64,000 bases of DNA from Calonectria ilicicola (lineage: Eukaryota > Ascomycota > Sordariomycetes > Hypocreales > Nectriaceae). Of the stretch, positions 10,422 through 20,833 are shown in pieces. Position 1 is the stretch's first letter; every line of letters starts with the position of its first letter. The stretch spans positions 1,922,001-1,986,000 of the forward strand of contig CP085825.1 in assembly GCA_020809705.1 (NCBI GenBank), read 5' to 3'. Made by a program: the position numbers and the translations under genes. A model generated the notes under the pieces. The model was not told the DNA's origin and made no database searches. It was given only the letters and a program-made list of their open reading frames with translations.

Positions 10422-11980
10422 GGCGGTTGAGTGTACAGCAACTTGTCGATTGAGGGCTGTGGCGAGCAAACAGACAGTCGTCCAGCGTCGACATTAGGCT
10501 TCCATGTTGCTTTTTTATCACGCGAGAAACGGAAAATATGGCAGACGACACTAGTCAGTGGTAGACGGTAGGTGTTACGGGGCTCCAATGAAACTATGAC
10601 GAAAACTACAATGAAACTGAAGATCTTAGCTCGTAAGGGGTCGGCTAGAAAAGTCCGGTACGCGGCATTAGGGACATTTGGTTCCATGCATGGGTCCCCC
10701 AGTGTACCGAGAGTCGTTGGCTGTCACGTCGCGAAACGCCAGTGAGAAGGCTTTCCCCACATTCCGGAGCAGCTAAGAGTGAGGATGGCAGTTCGGCCCG
10801 CTGGTTAGCAGACGGTTGGCCAACAGTCCGTTGCATTGTGTAATTTGTTTTTTTGTGCGTGGAGCCCACATAGCTGCAAGTTTTGCAGATTTTGGGAATG
10901 GCACTCCGCAACGGGAACAGCTCAAGCGAGGATATAAACTAGACGACACACGTTGCATACTTACACCATGAACCCCCCAGTCTTGCCAGCATCTGCATGT
11001 ATGTATTGAAAATCGCTGTGTGATGTACACTCTCAACTCCCTGTTTTTGGCCATGATCATCCAGACGGCTGGTGCTTCCGGAGGCTCCGCTTTTCCCACG
11101 GAGCATTGCCTCGAGCACCCCGGCCAGACCAAAAGAGGACGACTGCTCCGTTGTTAGGCTCAATGCACGCCTTGGATATCCCCCATGCACCGATTAATGA
11201 AGCACGTCCGGATGCTGCGCCCTCGATTCCGCGGCCATCATGCACATCCGCTAGCCACGGAGCAGACTTGGTTCAGGTGGTCGCTTACAGAATGCAGCCA
11301 TGATCGGCCAATCCTGGGCAGCCTTACAGACTGATTAGGTAGGCCTGGCTGCGTGGCTGACTGTCGGGTCGGCCCTGCATCCATCACGACCGACGCCGCG
11401 GCAATGGGCGGGTGGCGCTTCAGGGGTTGATTGATGGATATGCCGCACATGCCGCACGCAACGAACGGGGCAAAAAGGAAGAAGGATAGAAAAATCTTTA
11501 CATCTTCTTTGCCACCACTACTAATTGAATTGCCACTCTCATGCATTCCCTCTCTTATCCCCGAGCTGTGTACGCACGCCATGACCAATCGGGACTATCT
11601 CGGAAGCGCATCAAGCGCTGTATGGGGATTCCTTGCTAGCCCAATACTGGGCCCGCGGACCAGGAACGGCTATGCCAAGGTTGCAACGCTCCATCTCAGA
11701 TGGAACACCGTCATGTAATTTGGACTAGGCCTGCACTGACGACTCGGGGAACACGTTCGTGGTTAAGCCTCGGTCCACCAGCAGCAAGATAGTAACCAGC
11801 TCCGCACTCAATGTTAACCCGACGACGATAGGTCCGTCTATAAATACAATGGTGAAACGAAACGTCCCGGGGCAGACTCAATCTGACCTGCGATATTATT
11901 TGCTTTTGGAATAGAAAAGGGGCCGGAAAAAATATACCCCAGAAATACATCACATCAACCCAGCAAAAGACTCAGTAACC
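10422..11980. other. Divergent intergenic region, promoter of the MDR reductase
   Basis: Separates the minus-strand SAT4-type gene from the plus-strand reductase. No frame here shows family features. Short minus frames between 10379 and 11588 overlap one another without common splicing logic. A TATA box lies at its right end. Confidence 0.5.
11839..11846 (+). promoter_or_regulatory. TATA box of the MDR reductase gene
   Basis: TATAAATA about 135 bp upstream of the ATG at 11981, followed by an A-rich leader. Confidence 0.55.
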
Positions 11981-13048
11981 ATGGCGTCCTCCACCCCTAC
12001 CACCACCAAGCAATGGGTCCTTGTCAACAAGCCCACCGGTGCACCTGTTCTCGAGGGCCCTGATGCGACTTTCGAGCTCAAGACTGCCGAGTTGCCGGCC
12101 CTGACGGAAGGCCAGCTTCTCTGCAAGGTCAAGTACTTCTCCAACGACACTGGTCTGCGCAACTTTATCCAGAGCACAGTGGCGCCTGAGCGATTCTACG
12201 TTCCCACGGTCCCACTTGGTTCGCCCATGCGATCGGGCATCATTGCGGAGGTTATTGAGTCCGCATCCGACGCCTACAAGGTTGGAGACCTCGTTTTGGA
12301 CTTCCATCTCGGTACCTGGAGCGAATATGTCATCCTAGAAGCCGCTACCAGCCAGCCCTTGCCCCCCCTGCCCGCTGATCTCTCCCTCACCCACTACCTT
12401 GGTGCCTTTGGTGCTTCTGGCCTGGCTGCGTACACTGGATTGTACTACGTCGGAGGTGCCAAGCCTGAGGATACTATTGTTATCTCTGCTGCTGCTGGTG
12501 CGACGGGTTCCATGGCTGTCCAGATTGCCGTCAAGCTGCTGGGTGCCAAGCGTGTCATTGGTATTGCCGGCTCCGACGAGAAGTGCGCCTGGGTCAAGGA
12601 GCAGCTCGGTGCTCACGAGTGCATTAACTATAAGAGCCCGACCTTTGAGCAAGACCTCAAGAAGGCCACGCCCGAGGAGGTTGACGTCTACTTTGACAAC
12701 GTCGGAGGACATGTCCTCGACGCCATGCTGACACGCATGAAGAAGAACGGCACCATTGCCGTTTGCGGTGCCGTCAGCGGCTACAACTCTGACGAGCCCA
12801 TGGGCCTTAAGAACTGGTTTGAGCTGATCTCCATGAGAATCAACATTCGCGGCTTCATCATGCTAGACTACATGGACAAGGTCGCTGGCATCCTGAAGGA
12901 GCTCATCGGCGCTGCCGCCGATGGCCGAATCAAGCTCCAGGACTCCGAGACCGTGGTCGAGGCCCCCATTGAGGAGCAGCCTGCTATTTGGATGAAGCTC
13001 TTTACTGGCTTCAACCAGGGAAAGCTTCTTACCAAGCTGGTTCTGTAA
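11981..13048 (+). CDS. Zinc-free MDR reductase, PTGR/LTB4DH-like
   Basis: A single uninterrupted frame of 355 residues with start context accATGgcg. The N-terminal GroES-like half lacks the zinc-binding Cys/His set of alcohol dehydrogenases. The cofactor site is AAAGATGS (170-177), followed by the Rossmann segment AVKLLGAKRVIGIAGSDEK. VDVYFDNVGG and GTIAVCGAVSGYN are the usual signature of the prostaglandin reductase/leukotriene B4 dehydrogenase branch. Such enzymes reduce alpha,beta-unsaturated ketones and aldehydes with NADPH in the cytosol. The strong C-rich codon bias suggests good expression. The natural substrate cannot be read from the sequence; related fungal genes occur both in detoxification and in secondary metabolism, and nothing next to it decides between these. 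Confidence 0.95.
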   Translation: MASSTPTTTKQWVLVNKPTGAPVLEGPDATFELKTAELPALTEGQLLCKVKYFSNDTGLRNFIQSTVAPERFYVPTVPLGSPMRSGIIAEVIESASDAYKVGDLVLDFHLGTWSEYVILEAATSQPLPPLPADLSLTHYLGAFGASGLAAYTGLYYVGGAKPEDTIVISAAAGATGSMAVQIAVKLLGAKRVIGIAGSDEKCAWVKEQLGAHECINYKSPTFEQDLKKATPEEVDVYFDNVGGHVLDAMLTRMKKNGTIAVCGAVSGYNSDEPMGLKNWFELISMRINIRGFIMLDYMDKVAGILKELIGAAADGRIKLQDSETVVEAPIEEQPAIWMKLFTGFNQGKLLTKLVL

Positions 13049-13757
13049 GAAGTTGATACTTGGGATGTACTTGATTTGAGTGATGTGGGTGGAATCCTGT
13101 TGTGCTGGCTCTGTTACGATAAATAATAAAAGTAAATATACCACTAGAAGTTACATATGATGAAATTATCCCCTACTCTCGGTGCAATTCGCTGAACTGA
13201 AGTAAATTGTGGTGACTGAGCTAAAATTGGCCCAGGGATGACCCTGGTGCTGCTAGAAACAAGGCTAAAGCTGAACTACAAGGGCATGCAGAGCTTTTAT
13301 TTGCAGATGTCAAAAACAAATTAATATTTCAGTACTTGGAAGAAAATGAATCCTCCTTCAAGTAATGATATTGGGATTCGCAATCAAAGAATGTTCCCTG
13401 CTGGGGACGGATTTCTGCCTTGCTTAGCGCGTTCCTTCGTTCCATGCGGGGGATCTGATCGACGTGATTTGCGAAGCCGCAGTAGGAAGGTGAGAAAATC
13501 GACGATGAGAAGCGAATACAACATCACATTCCCCGTTATTCCCTTGTCAAGATTGAATTCAAGGAGCACGGATGATTTTTATTTTTTAAAGAGGATTTTC
13601 ATTTTGCGAGCCTAATAGGTGGAGAGTAGATTTGGTTCAAACTTGATAAGATAGAAATGTTTGTGCAGGATGAATTGCAAATATATACACCAGAAGATAA
13701 GCTATCACACCTCATTCCAGTCTCATCAATCGTTATAGCAATTTTTCATGCCCAAGA
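13049..13757. other. Intergenic region between convergent genes
   Basis: Contains an AATAATAAAAG-type polyadenylation context near 13120-13135 for the MDR gene and AT-rich 3' flank of the pectin lyase. No gene seen. Confidence 0.5.
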
Positions 13758-15180
13758 CTAAACCTTTCCAACTCCGGCCCTGGACTTGACGTTGTTGGGG
13801 ACATCGGCGACGGCCCAGTGGCTCCACTTGATGTTGCTCTGGTACTGACCAAGAGCGCTGAGGGCGTTCGTGGAAACGATGCTGTTGACAGAGCCCGAGC
13901 CAGAAAGGCGGTTCCACTCGGGAATGTAGCCGAGCTGACCGGATGCGTTGCTAGCGTCAGCGACAGTCTGGATGAAGTATACCTGGCCTCCTGCGGTGTA
14001 GCTGCCCGAGGTGATGGGAGTGGTCACAGAGCTGAAGTAGTTGCCCTCAATAAGCATCCAGGTGTTGGTGTCAACGTCGAAAGCATGACCGCCAATGTTC
14101 TAAAATCCATTGGTTAGTAAGAGTTTACAGGGGGGATGGGGCGAACAAATGGGCTCAATGAAAGAGAAGGGGTACCAACCTCAAAGTAATTGTTGACAGC
14201 GTGAACGTAGATCTTGGATGCGGTGGCGCTGGTGCCGATGTGAGGAGCACGGCCGGACAGGTCGTGGAAGTAGTTTCCAGAGATGGTGTACCAATCCTGC
14301 AGGCCGATGAGGAGCATGGTCCAGTAATGCTTGCCGTTGCAACCAGCAGACCAAGTAGTCCTGCCGTCAAACTCGTTGTCACTGATGGTCACATGGCCGG
14401 CAGCACCCCAGCCTGAAACAATCATTTGCCGACCAATGAGAGAGAACTTGTTGTGGTCGATCCAGACCTTGTCACAGTTGTCAAGAGTGATGGCATCACC
14501 ACCCCAGACGAATTGAGGGTTGAGCTCCTGTTGAGGTAAAATCAGTCACCATGCTTAGAATAATTGAGACTACATGAGTGGGAGGCGGCTGCCATGAGAC
14601 AAGCAGAGGTGTTACATACCGTGATGTGGATGTTCTGAATAATGACATTGCTGACACCACTGTTCAGGCGGAGACCTTTGCCTCGAATAACACCGCTGGT
14701 GCCAACACCAACAAGAGACTTGTTGCTGGCGACTTTCAAGGGCGTCCTGGGAGCGTTCCAATAGGTGCATGAAGTCCACGATCCGCTGTCACAAGTGGTC
14801 TGGATCCAAAGTTGACCCTGCGAAGTTCCGCCAGGGCACTTGGTAGTGCGATCATCACTGCAGCACTGAGTGGTGGTGCTACCTTCGCTCTGGAGGAAGT
14901 CAAAGGTCTTTGTCAGCATAATCACCCGAGGGCTGCTATCACTCAGATAAGAGACGAGTCTACAAAATTTACATGGTTAGTATATCCAGTGTGTTTATTT
15001 GGCCTGGGACTGTTGGGTAGATTCAAATGGTTCTACTTACTCCGCGTTCGTAGAGGGATAGACGGGAGTCGCACTACCACCACCGGTGGTTCCAGAAGCG
15101 AAACCAAAAGGTGCATTCTTGACCTGCGCATAAGCAGCCGGAATGGCTGCGACCAGAGAGAGGAGACCAGTAAACTTCAT
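13758..15180 (-). CDS. Secreted pectin lyase (polysaccharide lyase family 1)
   Basis: Model on the minus strand: exons 15180-15041, 14959-14620, 14527-14180 and 14099-13758, 389 residues; all three introns (80-92 bp) are in phase and carry normal ends. The signal peptide is MKFTGLLSLVAAIPAAYAQ. The family core reads in order: SPRVIMLTKTFDF, a Cys-rich insertion with TTQCCSDD, GVGTSGVIRGKGLRL, QNIHIT, VWGGDAITLDNCDKVWIDH, GRQMIVSGWG, DGRTTWSAGCNGKHYW, GNYFHDLSGRAPHIG and NNYFENIGGHAFD. The VWGGDAI, CNGKHYW and GRxP elements are those of fungal pectin lyases rather than Ca-dependent pectate lyases. It would cleave methyl-esterified homogalacturonan by beta-elimination outside the cell, in growth on plant material. 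Upstream is a TATA box. Pectate lyase is the alternative, less likely. Confidence 0.94.
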
Positions 15181-16501
15181 GGTGAATGGCGAATATTCAA
15201 GATTCACTACCGCTCTTCCAACAGAAGCCTCCTATTCACGAAGTCGGCAGGACGCCGCTTTATATATCTACAAAACTCTAACCGGAAGCAAATGGGATAA
15301 TCGTATTGTGATCGTATTCTTTGGATTCTTGGCCATGCAATTCTCACAGGGAAAAGGGCAATGTTGTGATGAGCATCGGAAGAGAAATCCTTAATTGGGA
15401 CTGTGGACCCAATTTGGGCCGACGGCACTCTCCGGACGAGCCCTGTTTCAACGGGACAAGACCTTAAAATGACATCGGGCAATAATCTGGACGAACTGAT
15501 TCGTGGGGGATTCACGAGCCGAAACAGCACAATGGCCTGTGCACCCCGCTCCGATTTCCGGGAATCGTCCCTTTAATCCTACGTCGAGACTGGGATTAGA
15601 TAGACGAGCGAATCGGCTCATTACAATATGCCGGCCAATATGCCCGATTGCGTTAGCGAGACAGCTGAGAATATGAAGGCCTCTCCAACCAGGCGATATT
15701 GTCAATCCACGCTGCTGCAAGAGAGTGGCTGACTTGGCGCCATCAGAATCGGCCATTAAAAATAAGCTTACAGCGGCTTCAGATAGGCTCCGGCAGCCGG
15801 GTTGCTTTAAATGCCAAGGAGCTACAATGTCCGAAGACTTAAATGGAACGGACAGGGCCGTATTCCCGTGGGAGTTCGGCGCTGTTCCCGGTGCCAAGCA
15901 TTGCATAGTCTAGTTTGTCGTGAATGATTTCACTGCTTATAGAAACCTTCTCGCCACGTCGTTGCAGCGCATCAATGGCCACGGATAGCTCCATTCTCCC
16001 AAAACAAGCAGTGACCGCTCTTGTGATGCTCTGTGCCGCAATTCTTGACCAAAAGTCCCACGGAACCATCCGCCGCATGACATGTGAATTTGAGCGATTT
16101 GTGCAAAGTTAAATTGAACAGCGGAGTCCGTCACGATTCTGCCAGGTTTGGATCAATTTGCGGGGTCCTATAATATTCCCAGCCCATTGGGTGATGAATA
16201 CGAGGAAAGTTGATCATATAGTTCTCCATCGCAGCCTTGGCAAGGGTCTAATGAGGCTTAGATGGGATATAAGGCGAGATCATTGGAGGGGCATACGGTA
16301 GAACACATGTAATCGGCTCACCAAGCGGAGGTTTTGTTTACAAAAGACACACGACGGGAAATAAAATTGAATCAATGCTTAAATAGGCAGCTCTAAAAAT
16401 GCTAACACAATTTGAAAACCAATATCCACTATGCTATGCGTAATATTTACAATGCTTTTCTTCAAAAATGTATGCTCCCAATCGTATCATGCATCAAATA
16501 T
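15181..16501. other. Pectin lyase promoter region
   Basis: No gene seen; short frames on both strands have no support. The left end holds the TATA box and leader of the pectin lyase, and the right end the 3' flank of the DUF300 gene. Confidence 0.5.
15259..15266 (-). promoter_or_regulatory. TATA box of the pectin lyase gene
   Basis: TATATAAA on the minus strand, about 79 bp upstream of the ATG at 15180. Confidence 0.6.
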
Positions 16502-18057
16502 CTATCCTGACCTGTATTCTGTTTCTTGAGCGGGAGGTCTAAAGGACTGTGGAGGTGGCGATGGTGTCAGGCGAGCACTTCGAGAGTCGTAAGGCTGCGG
16601 CTGAGCGTATTGTACTAGACCTGCAGCCTCTTCTCCCCGTAGATTCTCGTACCCAGGGTACTGGGCGTTTTGATGATGGTAACGGGGAGGTGGAGATGTA
16701 GGGGGACTGTAGTCTTGACTCTCAGAGTGCGGAGGTCCAAGCGGAGTGTCTTCGTGAACTCGCTCATCGTTGCTGCCTGAACGACCTTCATTCATGGGCA
16801 AAGCAGTTTGGTAGCTGACATCATTCTTGCGCTTCCTAGCTCCGCAGAAAGTCCATCGAAAACCTCGACCAACAGCCTTGAAAAAGTCCCACTGGTTGAT
16901 TGCCTGAAAGAGGGCACCGAAGCCCAAGAACCCGCCACTGGGAGGCTGCTGTTGGTTTTCGATGAAGGCACCACCGCGGGAAGCGTTTGGTGGCGGATAA
17001 AAGGTTGGCTTAGCACCAGGGTGATAAGGACGATGGGGAAAGGCGAAAAGATAGAAAATGGAGAGCAGGGCCATCTCAAGACAAAGCAATAGATTGGGAA
17101 TACCAACATGGATATCACCTCTTGCCAGCTTGTCGCTTGGTTCAACGTTCTCGGTCGCGAGTGAGATAATTGTTGTTTGAATTACGGAAAGGAAGACGAC
17201 GAGCTTGATGGCGATGAATTTGGTAAGCGGCTTGTACTCGGCTAGGGGAACCTTCAGTTGAGCGTAGAACTGAATGAGGTGGAGCATGGCGACAGTGAGC
17301 GAAATGAAGTCGACTATGGTCACCCAAATGGAGGCAAACTGTGGATCGCTCGAGCTCTCGCAGTAGTGGCCAGTAGCCTGAGTGACGACTGCAACAATTG
17401 TCATGGAGACGCGAATAAAGCAATATTGATAAACGCCGGCCCAGATGATGTTGAACCAAGTCAGACCTGATCGAGGGGTGCGAAAAGGCCCACGCTGGCC
17501 GCCAGTACACTTAGACATCCATCCAACAGGACCTATCCAGGGCTTGATTGGAGATATTTGGCGGAAGAAATCCTTCTGCGAATGCAGGTCTGGGGCAACA
17601 TAGGTACAGATCAAGGAGAAGAATGAGGCGATGGCGATTGCCTCGTAGCAGGAGCCGATGGCCTCAATGTAGACTGCTTTGTCATAGTAGCAAATCTGCA
17701 GCCAAGAAGAGACTGCGAAGACGGGGACCAGGAAGATGATGCGGATGATTCTGAGTATGTGTGTTAGTCAAAGTCGCCGAGGATGGTGTTGGCGCAGATA
17801 TGGCTCACTGTCGTTGTTCACGAGGCTTGGTGTAGCTGAGGGCATGGCGGAAGATAAGGTAGAAGCTGATAAGCACAGTGATGGCTGTGCCTACGCCACC
17901 AAATAGGCGTGCTAGCTCATTGAATGTGAATCTGCCGACAATGTTTTCCTGGTGGTCGGGAACTGGTCTGGGTTAGTGACGAGATGGTGGAGGAATGGCG
18001 GGATATATATGACGAACGCGACATGTCCTCTAGCGTGTGATTGCATGATGCAGGCAT
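16502..18057 (-). CDS. DUF300/OSTalpha-TMEM184 family membrane protein
   Basis: Model: exons 18057-18023, 17967-17809 and 17750-16502, 480 residues. Intron 1 (55 bp, CACTAAC branch) turns an unrelated-looking start into MPASCNHTLEDIPVPDHQEN, the conserved N-terminus of the fungal family. Intron 2 (58 bp) creates YTKPREQRQIIRIIFLVPVFA, the family signature. About seven membrane helices follow, including TAITVLISFYLIF, FLVPVFAVSSWLQI and FIAIKLVVFLSVIQTT. The motifs CYEAIAIASFFSL, TFYPPPN and the late ENQQ region are also typical. Members of this family are organic solute transporter alpha-like proteins of the plasma membrane, Golgi or vacuole, and their role in fungi is poorly defined. The C-terminal 150 residues are disordered, Pro/Ser-rich and probably cytoplasmic. 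Confidence 0.93.
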
Positions 18058-19323
18058 TTGTCTCGGCGACAGGGCTAGTTGGTGTATGGCTTATCTTGGT
18101 AGTGATGGAGGTGAGGGAGGTGTCTGGTGTAAGTCGGCGGAAGTGTAAGAAAAGGCTGGTGTGGACTGGATGTATTGAATTGGTTCAAGACAATCTGAGA
18201 ATGCAAGATGGGATGCATGATATTTATCAAGTTTCGCAAATGTCTAAAGTAGCTGAATATTTGCACGTTGATCCCTCCCGTTTCCCTGCGCCTGGTCCCC
18301 TTTGCGTTGATGACTTTTGGCTTGCATCCCGCAGACCCAATGGATTAGACGCAATGAAACAGTAATATGCTACGCCACAAGCGCTCAGCCCAGCAGCGCC
18401 AGGGACTCGTCAAGGACTCGCAATGGTCAGCGCCCGCTTGCTCCGCGGGTGAGGGTTGGATCAGCTCTAATCCTGCCTGTTTCATCCGCGGACGAGGCCC
18501 GATCAGCCCTACTCCCATTGCACTACCATTGCACTACCATTGCACTGGGAGCCCACACGTCAGACTCAGCCCCAAGGTCCCAATCGACAAACGGCGCCAA
18601 AAACGGGCCCATCGGCGGAACGGCGCCTGCAACCTCCGACTTGCCGATCGCCACCTTGCCTAAATGGGATTACTCATACGAGGTGCCGACACTGCTTTGA
18701 TCCTTCGACAGCGCTCAATTCCCATTTCGCCTTGATCATGCAGTCAGCCTGACCCAGCTTATTTTAACCTTGCTATTTAGCTCATTACGCCGATGGCATC
18801 CTGCGGGGAATCACCATCACATCATATCACACACGGAGGGCTGCATTGCATACATCCTAGCAAGGGCTTTGAGGGCAGTTGGTGGCAACATTCTTGAATT
18901 TGTGTCATACTATTATTCCCTATTAATATTCCCGAGCGGGACATAAATTGGTCGGCTGACTTTTTGAGTCGTATCAGATTCCATCCGCAGCAATATTACT
19001 TGGCTGGCGAGACAATGACGAAATAGTTACTGGTGCTGATTGTATCTACTACCTTGATGGCTCTGGTGCTCCTTCAAATCCACTGCTTGTTTCTAAACCA
19101 GAAATAAATAACTATATACCAGGTAATAAGATACTAGCTTTAAATAACTTAATACTTTCCATATTACCCATTTGTTTGATATTAAATATTACCTTGTATC
19201 TTGATTTTGTCATTTACTCACCAAAAAAAGTTCCCAGTCCAGCCGGGACATTTCGTCTCCTCAGACTGAAAGGCAGAGAAATAGAAACTCAAATATGTGT
19301 TATAATTCTAGATATTATTAGAG
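18058..19323. other. Intergenic region with a small tandem repeat
   Basis: Promoter side of the DUF300 gene and 3' flank of the effector gene. No gene seen. Three tandem 11-base units lie at 18515-18546. The right half (about 18880-19320) becomes strongly AT-rich, marking the left edge of the recognition-gene island. Confidence 0.5.
18515..18546 (+). repeat. Three tandem copies of an 11-base unit
   Basis: CCATTGCACTA is repeated three times (the last copy ends before its final A). It lies about 460 bp upstream of the DUF300 start and could be a binding-site array or simple slippage. Confidence 0.7.
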
Positions 19324-20198
19324 CTATCGACTCCGGCTCAGTAAAGAGGCAACAGCATCATCAGACATTGGTCCATTAACCACAAGAGAATTATTATGCC
19401 CATGATTTTTCTCGTATGTGATTTGGTGGTTCACGTTCTTTGCATAGGTAACATTGCCCATTGGAGCGTTCACTACAGTTGCATAGTCCCATCCCATATT
19501 TTCGTGGTAGAAAACATTAAGGGTATTGGAAAATTGGGGATCGTTTTTGCCTCCATCGTTGATACTGGATACCGTATCTGAAAATTTGAACATTAGGAAG
19601 TGCCTCTGACTAATAATGAAGAAGAGGTGATTGCGGAAGAGATACCTCGTTCAGGAAGTGCCTCGTCATTGATGTCCAATTTCGCTTCGATGGCCATCCG
19701 TTGGCCAAGTACTTGCAGACCTTTGTCCAACCTCAGGATAACGGGCTGAGCTTCTGCCATGCCGCCCCGTATATCTGAAGAGATCCCAACATTTGTAGTC
19801 ATGATGCGTGTGTTTAGAACCCCCATGGCCCTTTTCAGCTGGCTAAAATATTCACGAGCTTTATCCTCATCTCGCTTGATAGTAACAAGAGTTTGCACAA
19901 ATTGGCGAATTTTGCCAGAATTAGATTGTCGATTCTTTAGTGCTTCAAGAAATTCCTTGAACTGATCGCTGATGAAAAGAATATTGGTGATTTGTTCCTG
20001 GACTGCCGTAGTTTGTAACCCAACTTCGCCCTGAATAAGAGCAAGTGTGCCAAGGAGACCATCTAACTCGGTATTGCTGTTTTGGAATAAGTCGTGTGTC
20101 TTTTCGATTTCGTTTACTCGTTCCTGTATGATTTTGACTGCTTTGATAGTTTGCACTATCAGCTGAGTGATGGCGGAAATCGAGTTTATAGCCTCCAT
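19324..20198 (-). CDS. HeLo-like/SesA-like effector with two C-terminal amyloid-type repeats
   Basis: Model: exon 20198-19646, intron 19645-19578 (68 bp, GTATCT...TTTCAG), exon 19577-19324, 268 residues. Residues 1-150 are all-helical in character with a hydrophobic N-terminal segment (MEAINSISAITQLIVQTIKAVK). They end in KREDEDKAREYF-like helices and an AMGVLNTRIMTTNVGIS stretch, as in fungal HeLo-like, SesA and NACHT-associated N-terminal domains. After an acidic linker, two 19-residue repeats follow at 208-226 and 239-257, pattern Y..N.G...[AS].V.N[AG]PM. The same element occurs once at the N-terminus of the divergent NLR. In HET-S/NWD2 this arrangement means a receptor-templated amyloid that switches on a membrane-disrupting helical domain and cell death; I infer the same role here. 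The exact domain class (HeLo, HELL or SesA) cannot be fixed by eye. Confidence 0.88.
19360..19416 (-). repeat. Amyloid-type repeat R2 of the effector
   Basis: Encodes residues 239-257, YEKNHGHNNSLVVNGPMSD, 31 residues after R1. The repeat-linker-repeat layout resembles the two repeats of the HET-s prion domain. Confidence 0.85.
19453..19509 (-). repeat. Amyloid-type repeat R1 of the effector
   Basis: Encodes residues 208-226, YHENMGWDYATVVNAPMGN. It shares Y, N, G, V, N and P at identical spacing with R2 and with the NLR copy R0. Confidence 0.85.
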
Positions 20199-20833
20199 TA
20201 TAAAGATAACGTCTATGAAATCGAGCTTGGTATTGTATGGCTAAGAAGATGCACTAAAAGGAGACAAGAAGAATCAAATGTATTGTGGTCTCAAGGGCAA
20301 ACCCAGGCATAAACCTATAAATAAGTATCTGTCCCGAGGTCTTACTAATCAGGTTTACCCTATCTTCGGGAGAACAGTCCCGACTAAAAAACTGGGTTGA
20401 TCATGCATCGTCACACGAGGTTTTCTCTGGATACCCCAACTACTCCTTATGGAATGGGCATCATCAATGAATATTGCTCACCGGCGTGGAAGTTTCAGGC
20501 AGAAACATTACGCAAATATTACCTCACTTGCCACTTGTTGTTGATTGATTGGGCGACAAATTGCAAATTCCGCCGACGGGCTTTTTGGTGCAACAATCAA
20601 CGTGTCATCTCGCCCCATCGCTATGGTGGTGTTCAATCGCATTCCGATGAGTGCGGGGTTTGACCTGTGGTGGGAAGGATGGGCGTTTCTTTCTCGCGCT
20701 TCTTTTCTATACTTGTTGCAGATAATATATAATATATCTCATGAAATTGAACATTACACCTGAAACCTCGCTGTGGAAACCATTTATTGCGTTGCCGATC
20801 GATCATTTCGGGTACCTCAACTGGCTCGCCACC
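20199..20833. promoter_or_regulatory. Divergent promoter region of the effector/NLR pair
   Basis: About 635 bp separate the two start codons. It must hold both promoters, so the pair could be co-regulated. An AATATATAATATATC element near 20725-20740 lies about 100 bp upstream of the NLR ATG and could act as its TATA region. Short frames in it are unsupported. Confidence 0.5.

Noticed and set aside
20741..20833. In-frame upstream ATG extending the NLR by 31 residues
   Set aside because: The ATG at 20834 has an ideal gccaccATGG context and directly precedes the motif; the extension has no known features.
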